Part shown: positions 8,032 through 15,490 of the stretch, piece by piece
How the letters are laid out: every line of letters begins with the position of its first letter
How positions within the stretch are numbered: the stretch's first letter is position 1
From: a bacterium
GTDB taxonomy: Bacteria > Hinthialibacterota > Hinthialibacteria > Hinthialibacterales > Hinthialibacteraceae
Length of the DNA: 64,000 bases
Direction: 5' to 3'
NCBI GenBank assembly: GCA_016125385.1
Contig: WGLV01000022.1
Coordinates: forward strand, 1-64,000
Notes under the pieces: model-generated
Database searches by the model: none
What the model saw: the letters and a program-made list of their open reading frames with translations, nothing else
Told to the model about the DNA's origin: nothing
Position numbers and translations under genes: made by a program

Positions 8032-8436
8032 TTAACATTCACTGGTTTTCACCTTCAAATACTCGCCGGGACGCATGATATAGACGGTTTGGATCCTGCA
8101 TCCAAACAGAGCGCTGAAATGGCGGATGTCTCCCGTGAGAAGGTAAGTAGACCGGGACGCGATTGCGGCCTGAAGTATCGGCTGATCTTTTTCCGGCAGT
8201 CGAACCTGATCCGGAAGAGGATCAAACCGTGCGGGATTCACGAGATGGATAGCCTGAATCAGGGATTGGAGACGAGCCCTCTGTTCGGTGGTTTCCAGAT
8301 TGAATTTCGCTTCCTGAACCGCGTAGCTGGATGTCCTTAGTTGGAAGTTGGGTAAAGTCCATAACCGGGTTAATGCGGCGTCTTTTCTCCACGCGGCTGA
8401 AAACAGCACATTGGCGTCGAGAAACAATAGATACAT
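8032..8436 (-). CDS. PIN-domain toxin (VapC-like RNase)
   Basis: 134 residues. N-terminal FLDANVLFSAAW supplies the first PIN acidic residue (D8). SYAVQEAKFN holds a candidate second acidic residue, and the C-terminal part has LLTGDIRHF, typical of the last Asp in PIN domains. Length is in the VapC range. These proteins are Mg2+-dependent ribonucleases, usually cleaving tRNA or rRNA. The ATG starts directly after the TAG of the AbrB-type gene upstream (no gap), so the two are co-translated. This is one of the less compact PIN groups (COG2454/PIN_3-like), so target and even toxicity are inference. Confidence 0.75.
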   Translation of the reverse strand: MYLLFLDANVLFSAAWRKDAALTRLWTLPNFQLRTSSYAVQEAKFNLETTEQRARLQSLIQAIHLVNPARFDPLPDQVRLPEKDQPILQAAIASRSTYLLTGDIRHFSALFGCRIQTVYIMRPGEYLKVKTSEC

Positions 8437-8730
8437 CTACGCCGTCGGCTTTTCATGCGGGATCGATTCGGGATCAAGACCCATCGCGCGGATTTCCACC
8501 AGAATTCGGTTGTAATCATCCAGATTGATTGCGTTTGATAGCAATAACTCCGCTTTCCGTTCTTTGGAATATTTTTCGATGGGAAACACAACGGCGGGAC
8601 GGATCAGTACGCCCTCTTCTCGCTCTTCAGCGATTACTACGCTCCCTTCCTCCAGACCGAATCGATCTCTCAGTGAAGAGGGAATCACAAACGCGCCGCG
8701 TTTGCCGATTTTACTGGTTTCTTGAATCAT
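8437..8730 (-). CDS. AbrB/SpoVT-type antitoxin
   Basis: 97 residues from the ATG at 8730, which has AAGGA seven bases upstream; earlier in-frame ATGs at 8757-8736 lack a site. The swapped-hairpin AbrB fold is seen in SKIGKRGAFVIPSSLRDRFG followed by LEEGSVVIAEEREEGVLIRP (about residues 5-45). The C-terminal tail would wrap the PIN toxin. Gene order (antitoxin first, toxin abutting) is that of VapBC. An inverted repeat immediately upstream of the ribosome-binding site is a likely autoregulatory operator. Confidence 0.8.
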   Translation of the reverse strand: MIQETSKIGKRGAFVIPSSLRDRFGLEEGSVVIAEEREEGVLIRPAVVFPIEKYSKERKAELLLSNAINLDDYNRILVEIRAMGLDPESIPHEKPTA

Positions 8731-8741
8731 GAGCATATCCT

Positions 8742-8764
8742 TTCTGATTATCATCATATCAGAA
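8742..8764. promoter_or_regulatory. Candidate autoregulatory operator of the toxin-antitoxin pair
   Basis: TTCTGAT (8742-8748) and ATCAGAA (8758-8764) are perfect 7-base inverted arms with a 9-base spacer, sitting at the 5' edge of the antitoxin ribosome-binding site. A wider pair CCTTTC (8739-8744) and GAAAGG (8778-8783), and a repeated GATTATC, surround it. AbrB-type antitoxins usually repress their own promoter by binding such palindromes. Confidence 0.5.
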
Positions 8765-8876
8765 ATTCAGATTATCGGAAAGGATTTTAAGTAATCTGCG
8801 GGATGTTTAATTTGCAAATATACGGGCTCGATACATCGTATTGACAATCGAGATGGCATAGAAATATAGAGCCGAA

Positions 8877-10097
8877 TTACAGGCTGGCGACGGATGATGA
8901 GGGCAGGTGACCCATCGGATTGACGGCGTGACCGTGTTCCAGAATTTCAAAGTGAAGGTGCGGTCCCGTGGTCAGGCCCGTTTCTCCTGAAAGCCCCAGG
9001 GTGTCTTTCATGCTGATCCGATCGCCTTCATTCACGAGCCGCTCTGAAAGATGCGCGTAGCGTGAAACTTCGCCGTCGTCATGCCGAACTTCCACTACTT
9101 CGCCCAAGTCCCCTTTATTCCCTGAAAAAATCACCTGACCATCCTTGTAGGGCTGAACCGGCGTACCGATGTCGACGGCGATGTCGATACCGTTATGCAT
9201 CTTCATCTGCCCAGTGATGGGATGAATGCGATTTCCGAACTCGGAGGTCACCTGACCGATCACGGGCGCCTGGGCCGATTGGGAAGGAATCGGATCGAGA
9301 AAATTCATCGCGGTTTGTTTCGGCGGTTCGTTCTTGGCGATCAATGAACCGCTGACCGGGCTCATATCGATTTTTTGACCCGCGTATATCAGGTTCGGGT
9401 TGCCGATCTGATTGGCTTGTGCGACCTGCCCCACGATCCGATACAGATCGCCAACGGAGTAATCAATATTTTGTTTGCGCAGTGAGTCGGCGACGATCTC
9501 TGACAGCGTATCGCCTCGCTTTACCGTGTAGGTCGACAACATAACGTTGAGCGCTTCATTCGCGGCCGCATCCGCGGGAACGGCGGGTTGAACCGGGGCC
9601 GTTTCCGCTGATTTCGTGGGAATCGAATCAACAAGAGGCTTCGGTTCGACTGGTTCGGGCTTTTCTTTCTTGTTTACCGCGCTGAAAAGCGATGTCGCGG
9701 TGGCGTCGGGCTTCGGCGTATCTGGTAGAGTCGTGGTTTGAGGTTCAACAGAAGCGGGCGCCTCGGTCTCGTGTGCTTCCGGCGTAACCGCTTTAACTTG
9801 ATCCATTGCATTAACCCGTGGATCGGGCGGCAGATGGAAATTATCCAAATTGATGTTCGGCTTGGTCTCGTTCTCAGAGTGCGTAGGCCTGAAAATGGGC
9901 GTGTTGGCTGACTGGCTGCGTGGTTCCGCCTTGGGAATAGTTAACGCATCCGCTTTCAGCATGGGCGCCGGCGACTGCGGCGACGCCTGTTTGAGCACTT
10001 CATCGAACGAGACGGATTCCGGCATGTTGAACCGGGGACTGGTTCGATTCCGGTTAACCGGAGCCGTATCTAATGGATTGAGGTACAAATCAGCCAT
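8877..10097 (-). CDS. LysM and M23 metallopeptidase protein without signal peptide
   Basis: 406 residues from the ATG at 10097, preceded by GAGGAGGAG; an upstream start at 10130 is less likely. The first ~175 residues are disordered, rich in Pro, Thr, Glu and Lys. LysM (about 182-240) begins YTVKRGDTLSEIVADSLRK, with an insertion, and ends LIYAGQKIDM. The LytM/M23 domain (about 270-395) has GNRIHPITGQMKMHNGIDIA (zinc His and Asp) and GPHLHFEI (second His pair), so the catalytic set is present. It should cut peptide cross-links in peptidoglycan. No signal peptide is visible. The N-terminal SVSFDEVLKQAS recalls secreted flagellar rod or hook proteins (FlgJ/FliE style), so export by a type III-like route is a possibility, not a finding. 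Confidence 0.8.
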   Translation of the reverse strand: MADLYLNPLDTAPVNRNRTSPRFNMPESVSFDEVLKQASPQSPAPMLKADALTIPKAEPRSQSANTPIFRPTHSENETKPNINLDNFHLPPDPRVNAMDQVKAVTPEAHETEAPASVEPQTTTLPDTPKPDATATSLFSAVNKKEKPEPVEPKPLVDSIPTKSAETAPVQPAVPADAAANEALNVMLSTYTVKRGDTLSEIVADSLRKQNIDYSVGDLYRIVGQVAQANQIGNPNLIYAGQKIDMSPVSGSLIAKNEPPKQTAMNFLDPIPSQSAQAPVIGQVTSEFGNRIHPITGQMKMHNGIDIAVDIGTPVQPYKDGQVIFSGNKGDLGEVVEVRHDDGEVSRYAHLSERLVNEGDRISMKDTLGLSGETGLTTGPHLHFEILEHGHAVNPMGHLPSSSVASL

Positions 10098-10304
10098 TGT
10101 GCTCCTCCTCGCCCTCTCTGGTAAACCCAATCAAAAATGAATATGAGATACACCGAAAGAAGAGCAAGAGGTGTTCCAATCGCATGATTTTGCTGCATGG
10201 ATTTGTGTAATTTGCTGATAATAAATGAGTTGCGGTGTGAATCCGCTCGACTGGATTCTGTGTTGCTTCACGAATTCGCGCAAAGAGTGGAGTTTTTTGC
10301 CGGG

Positions 10305-11360
10305 TTAATCCATGGGGCCGTTAGGCTCAATCACGGCTTTGATCAGTGACGCGTCGTGCATCCCCTCAAAGCCGTCTCTCCACTTTTCCAGCGGAAGTCT
10401 GGAGGGAGCGAGAAGAGAAACATCGATCACGCCCGAAGCCATCAGCTTTATGACGCGTTCCCACATTTCCCACGTATGGCTGAACGCGCCCTGCAAGCGG
10501 ACTTCTTTATGAACGAGGGGATCGAGTGAAAAATTGTACGGCCCCGGTCCCCACCCAACGCGTACGATAGTCCCGCCCGGGCGGACGATATCGACGGCGT
10601 CTTTCAGCGAAGCGTTGCGGCCACTGGCGTCGATAACGTAATCAAGGCCCAGTCCGTCGCCGATTTCTCTCACTCGCTCTCTAAGTGACTCATTGTCGAC
10701 GCAGACAGTATGCGTTGCGCCAAAGGTTCTGCCCAGCGCCATCCGTTCAACGTCGCGGGAAAGCCCGGTCAGCAGCAACGATTCCGCGCCGGCGCGCTTC
10801 GCCATCTGAACGCACAACAACCCGACCGCGCCGCAGCCAAGCACCGCGACGGTTGATCCAATCTGAACGTTGGCGTGATGGGCGACGGCGTGGTACGCCA
10901 CGCATACCGGTTCGCTGAGTGCGGCGTGATGCATCGGAATGGAGTTTGGAACACGATGCAGGCAACGGGCGGGGACGGCGACCAGTTGAGTGAGACCGCC
11001 GTTTTTCCCCTGTCCAAAACCAACGCGGTGCGGGCAGAGGTGATAGCGGCCGGTTCGGCAGAAGTGACACTCGCCGCAAATAAACGCGGCGGTTTCAGAA
11101 ACGACGCGATCGCCTGGAGCGAATTCGGTGACGCGCTTGCCCACCTCTTCGATGATCCCGCTGAATTCGTGGCACATGACGACCGGCAGCTGTACCGGCC
11201 AGCTGTGTTCGTTCAGATATTGGTGAACGTCGGTTCCACAAACGCCAACCGCCGCAACCCGCATCAGTACCTGGTTGGACCGTATGGCGGGGATGTCGAT
11301 GTCTCGGAGTTCGACGGATCGTTCTTTCAATGCGAAGTGAACTACGGCGGGCTGGGACAC
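10305..11360 (-). CDS. Zinc-dependent alcohol/polyol dehydrogenase (MDR family)
   Basis: 351 residues, normal for medium-chain dehydrogenases. GTG start at 11360 with AGAGGAAAG upstream. GVCGTDVHQY holds the catalytic zinc Cys and VMCHEFSGIIEEVG the His and Glu. The structural zinc lobe is CGECHFCRTGRYHLC (four Cys). The Rossmann motif is VAVLGCGAVGLLCVQMAK. This set fits sorbitol or threonine dehydrogenase-like enzymes that oxidise a secondary alcohol with NAD(P)+. The substrate is not determinable. No operon partner: about 200 bases separate it from the M23 gene and 359 from the response regulator. Confidence 0.85.
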   Translation of the reverse strand: MSQPAVVHFALKERSVELRDIDIPAIRSNQVLMRVAAVGVCGTDVHQYLNEHSWPVQLPVVMCHEFSGIIEEVGKRVTEFAPGDRVVSETAAFICGECHFCRTGRYHLCPHRVGFGQGKNGGLTQLVAVPARCLHRVPNSIPMHHAALSEPVCVAYHAVAHHANVQIGSTVAVLGCGAVGLLCVQMAKRAGAESLLLTGLSRDVERMALGRTFGATHTVCVDNESLRERVREIGDGLGLDYVIDASGRNASLKDAVDIVRPGGTIVRVGWGPGPYNFSLDPLVHKEVRLQGAFSHTWEMWERVIKLMASGVIDVSLLAPSRLPLEKWRDGFEGMHDASLIKAVIEPNGPMD

Positions 11361-11719
11361 GGCTTCTTTCCTCTATGATTCGCAGAGAACTGGGTTCACA
11401 CAATATAACCGAAGCGTATTATCATGACAGGTTTACCTTCCTGTGGCAACTCGGAGACCGCGTCTATATCCGATTTTCATCACACCTGAGTTGTTGATGA
11501 TGCAATCAAGATTGATGATCTGTTCACTCCAGTGATCTGTTATCGAGTTCCGAATGAATGCATACGGTGTCAATTTTTTACACCATCGCTACTTTTCTAT
11601 AAGAAAAATGATATTTACACTTCAAACTGATATAAATATATGAATAATTAGAGTTGGGATTTCATGAATGTTTTCTCGGAAAGGGTCTTGTTCATGGCGA
11701 TTTACGGGGGAAAGACTGA
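11361..11719. other. Non-coding divergent region, AT-rich on the right
   Basis: Separates the minus-strand dehydrogenase from the plus-strand response regulator and should hold both promoters. Near 11607 a TTTACA hexamer is followed after 17 bases by TATATG, a possible weak sigma-70 promoter for the regulator. I see no coding frame or RNA gene. Confidence 0.4.
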
Positions 11720-12085
11720 ATGGGAACGGGAAGGATTTTATTGATTGAAGATGAAGAAATGGTAGCCAAAGTCGCGTCGAGTATGATCGAACACCTTGGT
11801 TATCAAAGCATCCTTGCGTTAACCGGACAGGATGCACTTATCCAACTTCGCGAGAATGCTGATTTCGTTCTGATTATTCTCGATTATAACCTGCCGGATA
11901 TCAGCGCCAGTGATTGTGTCCGCGAAATTCGCCGATTCACTCAAGCGCCGGTGTTAATCTCCAGTGGTTTTGGCAAGACGCTGCCCAAAGAGGGGGATCA
12001 ACCGCTTACCGTTGACGGCTTTTTACCCAAACCATTTACGCTGGCGACTGTCAAACAGGCGATTGAACAATACGTGAAATCCTAA
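11720..12085 (+). CDS. Single-domain response regulator (CheY-like receiver)
   Basis: 121 residues, one receiver domain and no output domain. The acidic pocket is LLIEDEE, the phosphoacceptor is the Asp in LIILDYNLPD (about residue 54), the Ser switch is LISSGFG and the Lys is LPKPF, so all signalling positions are present. It would be phosphorylated by a histidine kinase and act by protein contact, as CheY or Spo0F do, or feed a hybrid phosphorelay. No kinase gene lies nearby. It is monocistronic, followed by a strong terminator. Confidence 0.9.
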   Translation: MGTGRILLIEDEEMVAKVASSMIEHLGYQSILALTGQDALIQLRENADFVLIILDYNLPDISASDCVREIRRFTQAPVLISSGFGKTLPKEGDQPLTVDGFLPKPFTLATVKQAIEQYVKS

Positions 12086-12097
12086 ACGTGACGAAAT

Positions 12098-12128
12098 AAA
12101 AAACCCCGCTGATTGGCGGGGTTTTTTT
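12098..12128 (+). terminator. Bidirectional intrinsic terminator
   Basis: AAAAACCCCGC, loop TGATTG, GCGGGG and seven T. It has A-run and T-run flanks, so it can stop both the response regulator (plus) and the convergent rplS operon (minus). Confidence 0.9.
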
Positions 12129-12161
12129 GTTGCGCTTGAGTGATGATTGAATAAACGGCGT

Positions 12162-12557
12162 TTATCCCTGCTGAGCGGTGGGCTGAGCCTGCATCGCATC
12201 GGTGAGATGCTTCTTGCGCGACTTGATGCGGGCCGATTTCCCCTTGCGCTCGCGCAGATAGTACAGCTTGGCTCGGCGCACGTGGCCGCGGCGTATCACT
12301 TTAATCGATTCGATACGCGGTGAGTTCAGCGGGAAGCAACGCTCGACGCCGACGCCGTATGAAATCTTGCGGACGATGAACGACTCGCCGAGTCCGCCGC
12401 CGCTTCGGGCGATGACGACGCCTTCAAACGCCTGGATGCGCTCTTTTTCACCTTCAATAACCCGCGTGTTGACGCGGACGGTATCGCCGGGTTGAAAGAA
12501 TGGCACGCCGGTTTTGAGTTGTTGTTCTTCAAACGCTTTCAAGCCAGGGTGTTCCAT
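12162..12557 (-). CDS. rplS: 50S ribosomal protein L19
   Basis: 131 residues. Family-typical [50 protein letters not shown] and [20 protein letters not shown] are all present. L19 sits at the 30S-50S interface. The last ~18 residues after [11 protein letters not shown] are an extra Gln/Ala-rich tail beyond the common end. It is the last gene of the minus-strand trmD operon, in the order usual for bacteria (rpsP, rimM, trmD, rplS), with a methyltransferase gene inserted before it. Confidence 0.97.
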   Translation of the reverse strand: MEHPGLKAFEEQQLKTGVPFFQPGDTVRVNTRVIEGEKERIQAFEGVVIARSGGGLGESFIVRKISYGVGVERCFPLNSPRIESIKVIRRGHVRRAKLYYLRERKGKSARIKSRKKHLTDAMQAQPTAQQG

Positions 12558-12642
12558 GATTTTCGTCCTCCAAAACGTTGGGCCTGGCCCCGGTCATCGG
12601 GTGACATGGGGGACTGAGGCGCACAAGCGGGTGATTATAACT

Positions 12643-13209
12643 TCATTTTCGAATTCCGCAAAGCCTGTCGAGCATAATCGCCGCCGCGCTGCGCACAGAG
12701 AGGTGATTGTACTCAACCGGACCGCAAATCGGCTCCAGAATGACGTCGCAACGGTCGAGAAACGAGTCGATCAGCCCCCATCCCGTACCAAACAGCAGCA
12801 GAAAGGGGCGGTCTTCGGTTTCAAGCCGGCGGCGAAACGCCTCACAGCCGATCGCCCGTTTCTGCTGCCGCGCGGTGGTGGCCACCAGCAGGGGCGGCTG
12901 ACCGCATTCGCGGGCGATCTCTTCCATCCCGTCTTCGATATGTTCGACCAGCCGCATGTTGGTGATGGCGTCGGTGCGGGTTTTATTGTATTTCGCGCCA
13001 TAATCGCTGAGCCAGAACTCGGCTACGCGGCGGGCGAGATACTGCATGGTCGGCATGTGGTTGACCACGTAATACCGCTTCACGCCGAACGTGGCGCAAC
13101 TTCGCGCGATGTCGTGCAGGTCGAGCGGCGTGATGCTGGTGGTGATGACCTCTCCGTCTTTTTTGTAGACCGGGTAGTGGAGCAGGGAAACGTACAGCGG
13201 AGCGGTCAT
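12643..13209 (-). CDS. SPOUT-fold RNA methyltransferase (RNA_Me_trans family)
   Basis: 188 residues from the ATG at 13209, which overlaps the trmD stop by four bases (ATGA); an upstream in-frame start would add 15 residues inside trmD. The sequence matches the RNA_Me_trans (TM1570-like) SPOUT family: YVSLLHYPVYKKDGEVITTS, TPLDLHDIARSCATFGVKRY, YYVVN, and the C-terminal knot LLLFGTGWGL with ICGPVEYNHLSVRSAAAI. These proteins have a deep trefoil knot binding S-adenosylmethionine. The RNA target is not established. The tight coupling between trmD and rplS suggests tRNA or rRNA modification. Confidence 0.85.
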   Translation of the reverse strand: MTAPLYVSLLHYPVYKKDGEVITTSITPLDLHDIARSCATFGVKRYYVVNHMPTMQYLARRVAEFWLSDYGAKYNKTRTDAITNMRLVEHIEDGMEEIARECGQPPLLVATTARQQKRAIGCEAFRRRLETEDRPFLLLFGTGWGLIDSFLDRCDVILEPICGPVEYNHLSVRSAAAIMLDRLCGIRK

Positions 13210-13928
13210 GCGCGTTTTCGCCCCTTCCTGGGCATTGGGTGTTCGTCCACCCACTTCTGGTAAAGATCGGGGCGCCGCTCGGCGGTGCGTTGCAGCGATT
13301 GTTCGAGCCGCCAGCGCTCGATTTCGGCGTGGTTGCCGCCCAGCAGTACTTCGGGAACCTCCATGCCTTCCAGTTCACGGGGCCGCGTATAGCGCGGGCA
13401 ATCGAGCAGCCCGCTGCTGAACGAATCTTCCTCCACGGATCGGATGGAACCGACCACGCCGGGAATCAGCCTTACCACGGCGTCGGTCACGATCATGGCG
13501 GGCAATTCGCCGCCGGTCAGGATGAAGTCGCCGATAGAGATTTCATCGGGCTGAAGGGCTTCCATCACCCGCTCATCGATTCCTTTATAGTGTCCGCAGA
13601 GAATAATCAGATGCTCCCGCGTTGAAAAATCTTCCGCGATGGTCTGGTTGAATAACCGTCCCTGCGGGCTGGTCAGTACGACGTGAGAGTGCTCGCTCTC
13701 CGCCTGAAGATCCCGCACCGCGTCGAGCAGGGGCTGGGCGAGCATCACCATCCCGTCGCCTCCGCCATATTGCTCATCATCGGTTTTATGATGGCGGTCG
13801 TGAGTCCACTCGCGAAGGTTATGAACCCGGATATCGACCAGGCCACTCTCGCGGCCGCGTTTGATGATGCTCTCATCGAACGGGCCCGAAAACATCTCGA
13901 CGAATGTGGTCAGAATATCGATTCTCAT
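13206..13928 (-). CDS. trmD: tRNA (guanine-N1)-methyltransferase TrmD
   Basis: 240 residues, full length. N-terminal IDILTTFVEMF, DDEQYGGGDGMVML, the SAM-binding knot LIILCGHYKGIDERVMEAL and IGDFILTGGELPAM are the TrmD signatures. It methylates G37 N1 of tRNAs reading CNN codons, preventing +1 frameshifting. SPRYTRPREFEG-type text is present as CPRYTRPRELEGMEVPEVLL. It overlaps rimM by four bases upstream and the SPOUT gene by four downstream, so the three are translationally coupled. Confidence 0.97.
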   Translation of the reverse strand: MRIDILTTFVEMFSGPFDESIIKRGRESGLVDIRVHNLREWTHDRHHKTDDEQYGGGDGMVMLAQPLLDAVRDLQAESEHSHVVLTSPQGRLFNQTIAEDFSTREHLIILCGHYKGIDERVMEALQPDEISIGDFILTGGELPAMIVTDAVVRLIPGVVGSIRSVEEDSFSSGLLDCPRYTRPRELEGMEVPEVLLGGNHAEIERWRLEQSLQRTAERRPDLYQKWVDEHPMPRKGRKRA

Positions 13929-14473
13929 GACTCTGCGGGATCGAGCTTGGGCGGTTGAACCACAAGGGTCTGATTCGCCCGGCGGAATTCAACGATGTGT
14001 TCGCGTGCGGCGGGGATCATCACTTCCTCCCCGTCCGGGGTTCGTATTACGAGTACGTCGGCGGCGCCGGTTTCCAGAATGGATTCAACCCGGCCGATGA
14101 CACCGCCGTCAAGGTTAATGACTTGAACCCCGATCAGGTCCGACTCGTAAATCTCTCCATCATTCAGTTCGGGAAGCAGTTCCTGTTTCGTCCAGAGAAT
14201 GGCGCCGCTGAGCGCTTCAGACTGATCGCGGCCGTCCACCCCGTCGAATTTGATGATGGGATTTTTCTCCGTACCACGCACGTATTCGACGCGCAGTTCG
14301 CTGACGTCCGTTTCAGAACCTTCGAGGTAAACGGTTTCAAGAACTTCCAGCAATACCGGGCTGCATCCAAATGGAATAAACTTGAGCTCCCCTTGAAGAG
14401 CGTGGGGTTTACTCAGTTTGCCCAGATAGACTCGTTCCTGGTCGATTTTCGGTTTTTTACGGCGTAGAGACAT
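13925..14473 (-). CDS. rimM: 16S rRNA processing protein RimM
   Basis: 182 residues. The N-terminal barrel has VYLGKLSKPHALQGELKFIP and LETVYLEG. The C-terminal PRC barrel contains YESDLIGVQVINLDGGVIGR followed by DVLVIRTPDGEEVMIPAARE. RimM assists maturation of the 30S head with S19. It shares an ATGA overlap with trmD. Start at ATG 14473; a shorter start is not needed because residues 1-20 hold a normal basic leader. Confidence 0.95.
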   Translation of the reverse strand: MSLRRKKPKIDQERVYLGKLSKPHALQGELKFIPFGCSPVLLEVLETVYLEGSETDVSELRVEYVRGTEKNPIIKFDGVDGRDQSEALSGAILWTKQELLPELNDGEIYESDLIGVQVINLDGGVIGRVESILETGAADVLVIRTPDGEEVMIPAAREHIVEFRRANQTLVVQPPKLDPAES

Positions 14474-14507
14474 GGGGTGATGGTGCGGTTAACTTCCCGC
14501 CGTTCTT

Positions 14508-14747
14508 CTATTTATCTTCGATGATCTCGACTTGTGTCTTGATGTTATCCATCGCGCCGCGTGCGGATAGCATCCGGCGAAGGGCGCGTGCCGTTTTGCC
14601 GCTGCGGCCGATGATGCGGCCCATGTCGTCATTATGCACTTTCAGCGAGAGTTCCAGAGTCCCGTCATCCAGCGTTTTTTCTGAAACGCGAACTTCATCC
14701 GGATGATCGACCATGGCTTTGGCAAGATATGTAAGTAAATCTTTCAT
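14508..14747 (-). CDS. khpA: KH-domain RNA-binding protein KhpA
   Basis: 79 residues, the usual size. A single KH domain shows the GxxG loop in MGRIIGRSGKTARALRRMLS (about residues 42-61), preceded by the LLTYLAKAMVDHPDEV helix common to YlqC/KhpA. It lies between rpsP and rimM, its standard position, and binds RNA, in some bacteria as a KhpA-KhpB dimer affecting cell division and sRNA stability. Confidence 0.93.
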   Translation of the reverse strand: MKDLLTYLAKAMVDHPDEVRVSEKTLDDGTLELSLKVHNDDMGRIIGRSGKTARALRRMLSARGAMDNIKTQVEIIEDK

Positions 14748-14908
14748 GATATTCGCCTTATGTTCTTCTTCCTGAGAATGAATTCAAGCGCCGGTCCAAG
14801 CGATCCGCTAAAATGAACGCCCCGCGCCGACGCGTGGACGGCGCGGGAACCGGAATGGCCGGATGCACAGGCGGATCGCACTCGTCCGATCGGCCTGCCG
14901 CTGAATTG

Positions 14909-15379
14909 TTACGCCTGCGCTTCTTCCGCTGGCGCTTCCGCGGGAGCCTCAGCGGCGGGCTCGGCGGGAGCTCCAGCGGGGGCTTCAGCGGCGGGAGCCG
15001 CTTCAACCGGAGCCGCCTGTTTCGGCTGGGGCGCGTTGTAACCCGGATTCTTTACTTCTTCATTCAGGGTGATCTTGGTCTTGTTATCGATCATCTGATC
15101 GTCGGTGATCTCTTTATACTGACCCGACTTGAACTTCGCCCAGATGCCCTGCTTTTTCAACAGCGACAGCGCGGTTTCGGTCGGTTTCACGCCGTTTGAG
15201 AGCCAATGGTAGATTTCTTTTTCCTTGAACGCCATTTCAGCCGGCTGTTTTACGGGGTCGTACCAACCCACGTCGGCGATGGTTTTGCCGTCGCGGCGCC
15301 AGCGTGAATCAACGACCACCAGGCGGTAAAAAGGAAGATTTTTTTTGCCCATTCTTTTGAGACGCATCTTTAACGCCAT
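14909..15379 (-). CDS. rpsP: 30S ribosomal protein S16 with long Ala/Pro/Glu tail
   Basis: 156 residues; ordinary S16 is 80-100. Residues 1-80 are canonical: MALKMRLKRMGKKNLPFYRL, VVVDSRWRRDGK, and GWYDPVKQ. After LNEEVKNPGYNAPQPKQ comes a ~45-residue tail made almost wholly of Ala, Pro and Glu. Such low-complexity tails on S16 occur in several phyla, and would project from the ribosome surface. The start has a good context (AAGGAGTTT upstream). Second structural gene of the operon after ffh. Confidence 0.96.
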   Translation of the reverse strand: MALKMRLKRMGKKNLPFYRLVVVDSRWRRDGKTIADVGWYDPVKQPAEMAFKEKEIYHWLSNGVKPTETALSLLKKQGIWAKFKSGQYKEITDDQMIDNKTKITLNEEVKNPGYNAPQPKQAAPVEAAPAAEAPAGAPAEPAAEAPAEAPAEEAQA

Positions 15380-15490
15380 TTCGAAAACTCCTTGTCTTTC
15401 TTTGCTTTATCGCTTTTTATGTCAACCAGGTTGTTGAGAGGCACGAGGCGCGGCCAACCGCCGGGTTGGAATCGTTTCGAGACTGTCCGC

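Noticed and set aside
12514-13263. 249-codon plus-strand frame over the SPOUT methyltransferase
   Set aside because: Opposite strand to a well-supported operon gene; low-complexity translation.
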